A stretch of DNA of 64,000 nucleotides, taken from Nemertoderma westbladi. Lineage: Eukaryota > Xenacoelomorpha > Nemertodermatida > Nemertodermatidae. Where the stretch lies: contig JAUCBJ010004774.1 in the NCBI GenBank assembly GCA_032718475.1, positions 26,556 to 90,555 of the forward strand, in the 5' to 3' direction. Position numbers and translations under genes: made by a program. Shown here piece by piece: positions 24,201-36,200 of the stretch (its first letter is position 1; the number at the start of each line of letters is the position of its first letter). A model generated the notes under the pieces. The model was not told where the DNA came from. It ran no database searches and saw only the letters and a list, made by a program, of their open reading frames with translations.

Positions 24201-27200
24201 CCCAATATTGCTTATCGGCTTAACTTTATGGGGTGTTAGCGGGATTGAATAAGCTAACAGAGAGGAAGAAGAACATACAACGTTATTTACTATATATGTA
24301 ACAAAATAATTGTTTTCGTGTTTAACTTGGAAGCCTCCCCAAATAGTTGATATACAATTATATTTAAAATTATTTCCATGGTCATGGTCATTCACCCGTC
24401 TTTAGTTAGAAATTTGTTTGCATGAAAGACAGTTTAGTTTAGTTTTTACTGATTTATCAGTCATATCATTATCAGTCATATCATTATCTCATATCTGACT
24501 GGGGTAATAATAAAGGATAGGATAAATGGAAGCAAAGTGTGACAGTAACAAATATTTCCCCGTCACCCTAGCATGTCTTAAGTATATGATATATCAAAGT
24601 GGGAAGTTTGGATTCACTGCATAAATGCAGTTCACCAAACTTCCCCCGAATGCACACTGTAACTTCCCCCTTCCCACAAATATCCACTGTTGAATTAATT
24701 TGAAGCGATATAATAAGTACAAAATTGTGCGAGTTTTTAATTGTGTGGTCCAATTGTTATTTGATTTCTATTTATTATTTAAAGTGCATTTAATATCACA
24801 CTGGTTTTTAGAATATTATACTATACAACCTTATGTTTTATTAATTTACCAAATCGAAGCCTCATAAGGGCCGGTTATTTGTACACATATCCCCTAATGC
24901 GCTCAGTAAGGTTCAAACAACATATTGAACCAAGGTGGACGGTTAGATGGCCGCGCAAACTATCTGTGTACTAAAATGTTAAACCTATATAATATATCTG
25001 AAAAAAGTTTTTGTCTGAATGCCAAGACGTGAGGCGGCCTACAGCCAGTAGTTATATATGCTGTAATTATAGCCGGCGCTTACCTTATCCAAATGGTTAA
25101 TTTGTTTAAAATGATATTTATTCATTTTGGTTTAAATAATTACATTGGTTTTGTGGACCATTTATTTTGTAGGTATTCTCCATTATATTTAGTGCTGTGT
25201 GATTTCTTGGGGAGACATTTTTTAAATTGGTGTCCCATAATTTTTTGGTGGAATTTTCATAAATTTTGGTGTGGCTTTAATTTGGTAGCATATTCAAATA
25301 TATTATATAGAACTCTACTAACATACTACTCTTGTTTTCAGGTGGGCAAACCGAAATGTCTAACGGATTCTATTTCGGGATTATCCGCGGAATGCTAAGA
25401 GCTGGATTCTCATATAACGATAAAACTTATTGGGTTAATTTCCAATCAACGGATTCTTTTTGGTCCCAATGGAATCACGTTGCCATGTTTGTTGAAGAGA
25501 TTCATGGGTCTTTGACAAAATTGCAATTTTATTTAAACGGAGCCAAGGTATAATAATTTTATAATTTTACTTTTCAACTATCAGTTAGTCGAAGTACCTC
25601 CATCAACATTATAATATCATTATTAATGGGGCTCTGATCGAGTTCCGGCAGCTAGTGGTTTGTTTGTTTGTGGCTGTTGGTGTGTGCGGCAGCGGCAGGA
25701 ATGTTTGAACGCTAATAAGTCAGTTAATCTCGGAACCAAACTTGGTACACTTATAGTCTATCAAAAGTTTAGAAATTTTACAAAAAGACAGACTTATATA
25801 GTTCCTCTGTTACTACGGGGCGAATTGACAGAAACGTAAACGCAGCTGTTATTATAGAACCAACAATCAGATTTATCTGAAAGTTGGTAGTAGTAACCTA
25901 CGAGCATTACTTAAATAGGAATTTTACACACAGACAGACTTTTACAGTTCCTCTGTCTGTCGTTAGGGGGCGAATTGACAGAAACGTAAACGCAGCTGTT
26001 ATTATAGAACCAACAATCAGATTTATCTGAAAGTTGGTAGTAGTAACCTACGAGCATTACTTAAATATAAATTTTACACACAGACAGACTTTTACAGTTC
26101 CTCTGTCTGTCGCTAGGGGGCGAATTGTCAGAGCTCCAGTTGATCGTGCTTAGCACGGTTTAATCTATCAGCCGCTTTGTTCGTTTCAATTTCAGTCTGT
26201 ATGCGTTTCTGCATATTTCTGTTTACTTTTCTTTCTCTTTGTCTGTCATGGCGGATGGGGTAATGTTCATTTGTGTGTGTTTATTATTATTGTTATTACT
26301 TTAGTAGTAGTATTAGTAGTAGTAGTATTACTTTATTACGTTATTACTCTAGGTAGCTACTGACTCCTATGGGCACACCAGAAGCAACGCGATTCATCAA
26401 GTTGGTTCCCAGATGTACGATATGTTCACCCATATTGTAATAGGAAGACCCAATAACGTCCAGGGGAATTATGGGTCGGTTTACATCGATCAATTAGAGA
26501 TTCACATACAAAAAACCAGTGACCTGATATCCGACTACCTTAATCACGCAATCAGGAGTAAGATAATACATATTTAGTACACCGAGGACCCACGTACAGT
26601 AGTATGCTTACTGCGTAGACTGATATAATATTATTACATTATTATATAATATTAACAATATTATATTATTATAATACAGAAAATTAGTTTTGAATCCATT
26701 TTTTGTTAATGGTTGTTGTTGGATGTTAATGGTTAATGGTTGCTCATTTTTTGTACTTCAAGACATGGCGAATCTTACCGGCGTCACTTACCCATTTTTT
26801 TATTTGTAGCTCTTTTTTGAGTTTAGATTAGTTTTGATTTTAGAGTTTGAAATACAAGTTTTGGCAAATGTTACAAAATATCGTCTGTTAACGAGTGTAT
26901 CTATTGAAAATTGAATAACACTTTAGTAGAGAAAAACATTTACCAACTTTTCTTCCAGACCGCCAACAAGGCCCGAGTTACCTCCCTAGCAACTGATTTA
27001 TGAAATGTAATGTATTGATTATTTTGTTTCAACTTTTATTTTTTGAGAAAAAGTCTGAGAAAAACGGTTTTAAAAATTAAAGCCCAATCCACAACTTAAA
27101 TAAAGTCTTGAGAACACATCAAACATCAAGGGTCTAATGTCGCAGACACAGGCCGGTTATTTGGACCAGAGTAATATTCTCATGAATCAAAATGAGTTTA

Positions 27201-30200
27201 CCGCTTTAACCGTAGCTGGCACGCGCTATTTATACTACGCAATTGGAGGGAGGGTGGGGGGGATTTTATAATATTTTCAGATCTTTCCTGAAATTTAAAA
27301 TTTTAAGGTATAAAAGGATTTTTCTAGATCGCCGATCACGATAAATCTTGTTTAAAATATTTTTGGCATTCCAATCATCATTTTTGGTGCTATTCTGGTC
27401 GCCAGGACGAAAAGTAAGTAAACAAATGTCAAATTTTGTTTTGCCTTTGATTGTTAAGCAGAAATAAGACAAGACCCAGAAATGCTTAATTCTAAATGCA
27501 GAAGTCACATCAGTCAGAATCGACTTGCATGTGTAAACTGGGCCTTTACCATTAAGGACTGTTTCTACAATTTATCTTTATTTGTACAACACTATTGATG
27601 TAATATTTCATAATAATAAGATAAAGTTATTTTACACAATTTGCAGGTATTTCCAAGTATTTCTATATGGGTTGTTTCAATGAGCCTGTCTCATTCATTC
27701 CTAAAACAGTTGACAATACATTAGAAATGTATAACTCATGTCTCGATTCTCAATACGCCATGATCAGGGAATTCGGACCATTCTACCAGATTATGTGTAC
27801 AGATAATCTACCAACTATACAGTCTACTTCCTGTTCAGACTATCCTTATGAAAATACTGGAATGAAAATCGGTTAGTTACTGTACCGGTACTGCTACTGG
27901 TGTCAGTTACAATATTAACAACCCGTACCTTGCAAACACATGAAATATTACAGTATTATATAGGTTTCTAGACAATGATGATACATTTTATGTGAACAAA
28001 AGTTCTAGAACTGTAACTAACTAACAATAGTAATTAAGATGTAGAACGACTTTTTTACAAATAAAATATTTATCAAATATTATGTTTAATAGGTACCACA
28101 GCTGGCGCATCTGTGGCTGTTTTTAGGACCACTACATCAACCAATTCTATCAAAGAGTTTAAAATATACAAACCAATTGAAGAGTTCCTGACGGAATTTG
28201 TGGATGAGTCTGGTGTAATTATTGCTGACGTCACGAACATAGAACTAGGGACCAATATCGGTATAAAGATGACCAACATTCTGGATGCCGACCTCGATAA
28301 AGCCACACTGCTGGAGGATAAAGCTGACAGAGGAGGATTACATATAGTTTATATTTATACCATTCTATATAAAAAAGGTGAGTCTTCAATCCTCAAAATA
28401 ATTGGCGACATGTCTCATTAGATTTGATACATAGAACATTCGAAGCGGTTACATCTTTACACGTCATGAGTTTGATCCGTCGATGCGGATGCTAAGGTCG
28501 TTGTAATTTCGTGGATAGATTGCCCGCGTAGTTAATAAAACAATTGAAGCGGCCATTCGCAATAGGGAGTAAGTACGAAAAATGTGTTTGTGAGAAAATT
28601 ATAACTTATTAATAGCCGTGTTTTTCATCTTAATCTTCCTTAACTGCAAAGATATATAAATTTCCGTGTGTGAAAATTGATTTCACGTATTTGCACGCTA
28701 TTAACAAACATAAAGTTCGTATCAAAAAAAGATACTCCTTTCCGGAACTGAACTGTATTTTTTCTATTTGCATTTTAATGAAGGATAATCCCTTTTGACA
28801 TGAATATAAATGATGACTTTTTTGCAAAGATAAATATTTTATCCAAAAAAGTTTGTTGTGTGTAATGCGTTTTTAGAGCCTGGGAAGGGTATAATGGAAA
28901 AAAGGAATAAAAAATATTAGGAGTAAATCATAACTAATTTAAAAAGAACCAAAAGCCAAAAATTAGCCGCGCTCTAAAAAACAGCAAATTTTTTCCCCTA
29001 TATACAAGTCAATTGGTGTTAATATTACCCAAGATAGGCCTAGTGGTGGGGTGCCGCAAAATTCTGGTGTACCGTCAACCGGTACACCAGTCACCGGCAC
29101 AGTCGCGGCATTGCGCGCCATCTGGCGCGCTTTATGTCCTTAATCCACTAATGACTGTGTATCTATCAATAAACGTTTATGGCTAACTATCGTTTCTCTA
29201 CGATATCAACACAATTAAAGCAGGATTAGATAGATATACACTGCTGATGTGAGTAACTACGTCTAGAGTTCCGGTACACCAGAATATTCATAGAGTACTT
29301 CATATGCCTGACTGCTGTCACCCACAATTCATAATTCCCGCCTACTAGGATCGGCATGCTGCATTGCAGCTGCATTTTTAGGAATGCTATGCCGGCTTAT
29401 CGACAAAATTGCACCGCCACAACTCCCTATCACCCATGACATTTGCTAGATCATCCGCATCTTCAAGGCCAGTGTCCTTTAAGATGCGTCTCAAGAAAGT
29501 CATGGGCTGTCCACCATGCTTATTCACTCCATGAGGCTGCCAAAGTACAAGATTATGCACTGGCTGGTCCTCACGGCGAAAGCAATGTCCTGCAAAGCGG
29601 AGGCGATTTTGTTCTAGTGTCAAGCTTGGGGGAACCAATGAGACACATCCAATGTTATATAGTGTCTGGTTGGGGATGTATGCATTGTACTTGACACAAT
29701 GAACCCGGCGTAACATTCTTGTGAATGTGCCATCCAGAGATTTGGTGTCCTCAGCAGTTAGAGCCCAGCATGGACTCCCATAGAGGAGTACTGGAACTAC
29801 TGCTGCTCTAAATAATCGGACCTTAAGTTTCCGATTAATTCTTGGTGACTTCCAAATCCTAGAAAGCCTATTCAAGGCTTCCCATGCCTTTCCCTTACGT
29901 ATTGGAAGGTCCTCACCTGACTTCCGGATCCATGATCCCAGTTAACAGAAGTCATCCACATGCTCAAGCATACCATCTTTTGAGCTTATGCTCATGAGAC
30001 TTGCTGACTTGCTGAGGACTTTCAAAGTTAACTGTCAAAATTTTGGTCTTTCTGGAGTTAATAAAAAGACCAACACTAGAAGCAGCATGTTCTACTGAGC
30101 TGAGGAGCCGTTGGGCTCCCTCTAGTGATTCTGAGAGTACTCCTAAGTCATCAGCAAAGTCTAGATCAGTTAGGTACTTGGCAGGATTTCCTCGACTTCT

Positions 30201-33200
30201 GGAGCCAGTAGGTGGAGTTATCATCACCCCATCATCATTATGATGATCTAAGGACATGCGTAGAACATAGTCAACAACAATTATGAACAATAATGGTGCA
30301 AGTCTGTCTCCCTGGAGGACGCCCCACAACACTTCAAATGGTTCTGTGTCACCGTCAATAGTAGACACAAATGTTGTCGAACCATCGTATACTGATCTGA
30401 TTGCTGCTATAATTTCATCATGAATCCCATATAATGAAAGTATGCTGAACATACGTGAGCGAGAGACTGAATCAAAGGCCTTGAAGAAGTCAACAAAGAT
30501 AACAGCCAGATGCCTGTCTTTCTTATTTGATAACTCTTCAATTATCCTTCTAAGTGCCAAAATGGGCTCCATGGTCCCACGACCTTTACGGAACCCATTC
30601 TGATTTCCACGGTGCAGTCTCTCAATGGGATCCCTGATGCGATTTAATAGAATTCTATTGTATAGCTTTGCAGCAATCGAGATCAATGAGATTCCCCGAA
30701 AAAAAACCAAAGAGTGTTAGGTTGCCCTTCTTGGGAACTGGCACCAACTTATTTGTTTTCATTTCTTGTGGGACTCTTGTTGTTCGGTACATGTCTACTA
30801 TGATGGGATAGATGAGCTTTAAACCGTTTCCTGTTTCGAGGGTATACAGAAACTGTTTCTGCAGCTGCTAACTTAACTGCCTCTGTGAAGGCAGTATAGC
30901 CCTCACAGTGATCTGCCGCCTCAGAGGCAAGAACCTCATACCTGTTGCTCAGCTGTAGTGTGAAGCTGGATCTCACACTTGGCTGTTGCAACAGAGAGGA
31001 CCAGTCATGCCGCGGCAAGGCAGATTTCGTTGTTCTGCTAGCACGCAGACTAAGTCTTACCTTGGCCACAATAAGGCGGTGATCACTGGAGAAGGGTCGT
31101 AGTGTAAATGCATTACAGTCTTGTATAGAGCTCCTGTATTTCCAACGAAACAGGATATGGTCTATCTGGGACTTGTGACCACTGGGTCCACTATGAGTCC
31201 ATAGCTTTCCAGTTCGCTTCTTGAACTGGGTTCCAGCCGAAAACAATCCATTTCCAGAGATAAAATCCTGAAGATGGACGGAATTTCGGTTGACACTATT
31301 GCTATAGACCCAGGGCGATGTAGGTGATTGATACAGACTTGCATTAAAGTCTCCCAGGAATGTTAAGAATGCATGCTGATCCACTCCATCAGTAGCTGCT
31401 TGTAGATTCTGGTAGAAATTTTCCACCTCCTCTACAGGGGCAACATTAGTTGGAGAGTAGCACACAATCAGAACCACCTTAGGAAACTTCTTAGCCAGTC
31501 TTCCAGAACATGAGAAATGGCAACAGGTGATGCGGTTACAGATATGGTCTATTTTGTCCAATGCTCCATGTGCAGTTGGATTCATCAATAGACCAATTCC
31601 ACCATGGCCACTATCATCTGCTGAAGCGAGGGCGAGTCGCCAACCGCCCCCCATGTCCTTAATCAGAACCTCATCAGTCTGTCCAGTCTGCATTCGGTGC
31701 TCTTGAACACCCACTGCACTAAGAGAAAGCTTATCTGCCAAGGCCATCAGCTCACCTTGTCGCATTGGGGACCCGAGTGTTAGGGTGTTTACTGAGGCTA
31801 GTCTAGTGACTTGCCTCAGATTCACCAATGGCTTTGTTGGTCGGGGTGGAACATGAGAGTAGCCTCCAACTCCAGAATCCCCCCCCCCCCCCCCCTCACA
31901 ATCTGGCCTCCCTGGTGACCCAGGGTTTGGGCCAGAAAGGTCATCAGGAAAGGGACTCAAAGAATTGTTGGCTGCTCTCTCTCCAGTAGGGGGTGAGACA
32001 GGCAGCCGGTCAGGAGATAACTGACGCCTGTGAGGCCGATTGTGTCCAGTCATTCCACTGGCCTCTAGTGGCTGGACCTCCGCATTACTAATGTAATCCA
32101 TAGTGGGGGTTGGGCGGTGCTTTTTTGCCGAGTCAGCTCTCGGGGCAAATACCACACCCTGGTTCCCGCCAATATTGGTTTGATCTCAGTGAATGGCAAT
32201 AGGGAGTATCTTACTCACAACTCACTTACTCCTCTTTGATTCTCAATGCTAAAAGGGAGTACCTTTTAAATGAAAATTTAAATATTACTGGTATGCCTTA
32301 GCCATCGTGACTGGCCTATTCAGCACATTAAAATGAACCAGAATCGGTGTCTAACTCAATTTTGATAAAATCATACTTACTCCCTATTACGTATGGCCGC
32401 TTCAATTGGATGAATAGGTACAGAGAATAAACATAAGAGTCCAATAAAACACTGTAAAAGATTACAGTGGCGTTGCTTTCTAACATGAACAATTAACAAA
32501 ATTTTATTTAACTTGCATTCACTGAATTTAGTGGTCTCTATACTATACACCGTTATTTTACTTCTTGTGTGTTTCTACCAGATAGAGTATTATGGTTCAT
32601 ATGAAACTCACAAATATAAATTTTATTCCAGATGGCGCAGTAGTTCATACTAACAAAATTTCGGACGCTGATGACCCCCTCCCAATATCCTATTGGACCC
32701 CAGACCAACCGGGAATCTATCAATACGAGATTTTGATAGAAGACAGCTTCTACCCGGAGCAACCACTACCTATAACAACATCGTCACCGGAACAATTCAC
32801 AGTGAAACGAATATTCGTGGACCCTCCTCAAGGCGTTACTATAACAACCGATGGGGGCGACACAAACGCTCCTGTTGCTATTGTTGTTACCATAGCAGGA
32901 GATTCAGCCGCGAATTGTCAGTTAACAATAAATCAGTTAAGCAACCCAATTCCAACCACTTTATCGGGTGCGTTGCACTCAGCAGCTGTCGTCCCTCCTG
33001 TTAATGATAACGATGGATTTGTTATTAGAACAATAACATTCGATCACACGTTTAATACTGCCGATGAATACACCGCTATAATAGAGTGCCCTCCAGGTTC
33101 CGGAAGTATAACAAGCAATACCGTGTTTGTGGTTGATACTATTCCAGATGTAAGATTCACGCAATCTACTAATGTTATTAAGTTAGGAGAGAATATTCGC

Positions 33201-36200
33201 ATAGATTGGACTCCCGTTGATCCGAATATAAGTTACGAGTTGCTGTTTGACGGTATAAAGGTTGGTTACAGTGCCGGTGGAACATCGATGTTCTATGAAG
33301 TTGTTTACGGGGAGACCTACACATGCGCCGGTAGCTACGAGCTGGTACTGACAGCCCAAACAATTAGTGGGGGCATGGTTACTGAAGTTGCTAATGTTAT
33401 TGCACAGCAGGAAATAGCTGGAGTTTCTATCAAGGTGAGTACTAGTAGTTGTCTATTTTACCACTACAACTAGATCGAGCGAGCTTGGGAAGTGGAAATC
33501 CGGGGTTCACGATTCCCCATAGTTGTCGCTTTCTCAAGTTAATCTATACTGTAATGTATATGTTATAGCCGGTCGTCCACGGCTAAGCTTTCCTTGTTTT
33601 TGTTGCCAGAAAAGCAGATCTGTTTTTTTTCCAGATTTCCGAAGATACACAATGCAGCCCACAAGAGGATCACAGCATAAAGATGAATGTGTATGTGAAC
33701 ACACCAATCTTCGCAGTTATTTGCAATTTGCCGGATGGAGTGGAAGTCTTTGTAGAGATTGATTATAATAAACCTGGAGGCAAGTATAAAGCCCTATTAC
33801 AATGTTTACCAGACATTATCATCAATCAAGTTGTAGTTTGAAAATATTATCTGTGACTGTATCCTTTAGAAACCGGCGACGTTTAAAACTATAGACATGC
33901 TGCATTGCAGCTGCATTTATATATTACATATATATTAGGAATGCTGTGCCGGCTTGCCAACACAATTGCGCCGCCACAACATAATATTTGCTAGATCATC
34001 CGCATATTCAAGGCCAGTGTCCTTTAAGAGGCGTCTCAATAACGTCACGAGCTGTCCAGTATAAGTGCATAAATCAATCATCTTATCTAATCAGACATTT
34101 TGCATAAAATTAAAAACTGTTTTCTTTTTTTTTGCAGAGGAGAGTGAATGGCGACGATACCCAGAATCTCCCAACCAGATCGTAATAGAAGGAAGTTACC
34201 CTGTACCCAGCGAGCAGAGCAACCCAGACAACCCAGCCGAAACGATAGACGTAGGGTACAAGGTCACTGTCAATGTGGTCAACTATGTTACAGCGTCGTT
34301 AGTGGCTTCGAGAGAGGTGTTCGTCGAGTTACCGTGCGATGTGAGTTGTCCGCCTACCCGTAGCGGCTTTCTCTACGTCACAGAGATTTCCGGTATTATA
34401 TTTAACTTTAGTTACAAATATAATTTTTTAGTCACTGCTTTTTACTTCCGGTGAAATTCAATTTTATTAAGACTATTTTCAATTCTTCTGAAGTGCACAG
34501 CTCTCTTGTGCACAGCACTCTTGTGCACAGCACTCTTGTGCACAGCACTCTTGTGCTCAGCACTCTTGTGCACAACACTCTTGTGCACAGCACCTTGTGC
34601 ACAGCACTCTTGTTGACAGCAATCTTGTGCACAGCACTATTTATTAACTTGTGTGAACTTAACTGGATTAACTGTGTAGACCAATACATTCCGCTATATA
34701 TTCCGCGAGTGAAATAAAGTTTCGTTTATTTTTTGGGTTCGAAATCAGAGCCGCTGTAACGTGCCCATTTCCCTTACTGTTTTACAAAATACATTTTTCG
34801 ACTTACTGAATACATAGTTGGTGTTTGGCATAATTTTGCGCCATTGACTATTAATTAACTATAACTACAGAATATAAAACTCATTATCAATATTTATTGT
34901 TTAGTATCCAGATATAACAATACGTGGTATAGGTAAACAGCAGGATCAGCCGCGAGTTATATTCAATTCGCAGGAATTGGATTTGTCCGCACTCGTTATA
35001 ATCCAATGCAACCGAATAAAAAACCCGGTAAGTGATAATTATGTGCTAAACTTGGTGATAATTCTGTGATAAATTTTGTGATAATTCTGTGATAAATTTT
35101 GTGATACTTCTGTGATAAATTTTGTGATAATTCTGTGATAAATTTTGTGATACTTCTGTGATAAATTTTGTGATAATTCTATGATAAATTTTGTGATATA
35201 TCTGTACTAAATTTGGTGATAATTCTGTGACAAATTTTGTGATAATTCTGTGATAAATTTTGTGATACTGTAATTCTGTGATAAATTTTGTGATAATTCT
35301 GTGATAAATTTTGTGATAATTCTGTGATAAATTTTGTGATAATTCTATGATAAATTTTGTGATACTGTAATTCTGTGATAAATTTTGTGATAATTCTGTG
35401 ATAAATTTTGTGATAATTCTGTGATAAATTTTGTGATACTGTATGTAATTCTGTGATAAATTTTGTGATAATTCTGTGATAAATTTTGTTATAATTCTGT
35501 GATAAATTTTGTGATACTGTAATTCTGTGATAAATTTTGTGATACTGTAATTCTGTGATAAATTTTGTGATAATTCTGTGGCAGTAAAAGTAAATAATAT
35601 ATTATTTATTTCAAATAACATTTTACATTATTCGATTTACATTTCACTTTTAGACATATTATTTACTCGTTTACATTAAAACTTACAATTATATTTATTT
35701 ATTTATTTTATTACATATTTATAGAATTAAATGTCTATTTACTTACTAATTGAACCAATTTGTTTTCTGTTTGTGTTTTCCAATACTTACAGTAATTTGT
35801 TGATCGACCAAATTATCTTCAAACGTCAATTTAACGCAAAATTACAATTGACAATTGACTCCTCTGTTTGAAACATTAAGGTTATTTATAAATTAACGGA
35901 AAGGAGCAAGTTTCAGTGCTTTTTATTTTACCCAAAACCGTAAATAAGAGTCAATACCACAGGCTACAGTTATAATTTTGTGATTAATCAGCTGTTTTTG
36001 CGTCGATTTTCCCCTGGAAAGCACTAAAACGTTACAGTCGTCTTCAATTGATTGTTCTCATAGAATTTCCGAGGAAGTGCGTATAACTGGCGTATTTGGG
36101 ATCTTGAGTCTGGTGATATCGTATTAGACAGATACGATTTACCGCCTTCCACCATCTTACCACCTCGCACACTAATGCCTGGACTCTATCGTGTGTGTCT

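Larger units (their letters stand above)
10162..24259 (-). mobile_element. Element 1: complete 14.1-kb BEL/Pao-type LTR retrotransposon with three ORFs
   Basis: Identical-length LTRs (549 bp, one mismatch), a 5-bp target duplication, a polypurine tract and three long open frames in the order ORF1-ORF2-ORF3 on the minus strand. ORF2 carries the Pao-style Gag, protease, RT, RNase H and integrase. Usual BEL/Pao elements are about 6-10 kb with one gag-pol frame and sometimes env. Here both a long ORF upstream of gag and a non-env ORF downstream of pol are added. No disabling mutation is seen in any ORF, so it looks recently active. Its GC content and codon use are much higher in GC than the surrounding intron. 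Confidence 0.9.
29353..32165 (-). mobile_element. RTE-like LINE, degenerate
   Basis: On the minus strand an AP endonuclease frame is followed by reverse transcriptase in two broken pieces, with an internal deletion around 30710-30900. The 3' end is placed at about 29353 because a second copy in the next intron shares sequence from exactly that point. It lies inside the TIR element at 28541-32408. Confidence 0.8.
28541..32408. mobile_element. TIR element (35-bp inverted ends) containing an inserted LINE
   Basis: Left end 28541-28575 (CAATTGAAGCGGCCAT and on) and right end 32374-32408 are inverse copies with two mismatches. Both carry the subterminal AATAGGGAGTAAGTA. The first six bases, CAATTG, are self-complementary, so they may be a 6-bp target duplication rather than part of the TIR. 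The non-LINE part (28576-29352 and about 32166-32373) codes for nothing, so this was a non-autonomous element of about 1 kb before the LINE landed in it. Confidence 0.65.

Noticed and set aside
24004-24252. 82-codon hydrophobic plus-strand frame present in both LTRs of Element 1
   Set aside because: It begins at TTG, not ATG, is antisense to the element, and exists twice only because the LTR is duplicated. No evidence of selection.
35046-35621. 191-codon minus-strand frame rich in KFITELSQN repeats
   Set aside because: It is only the translation of the 23-bp minisatellite.
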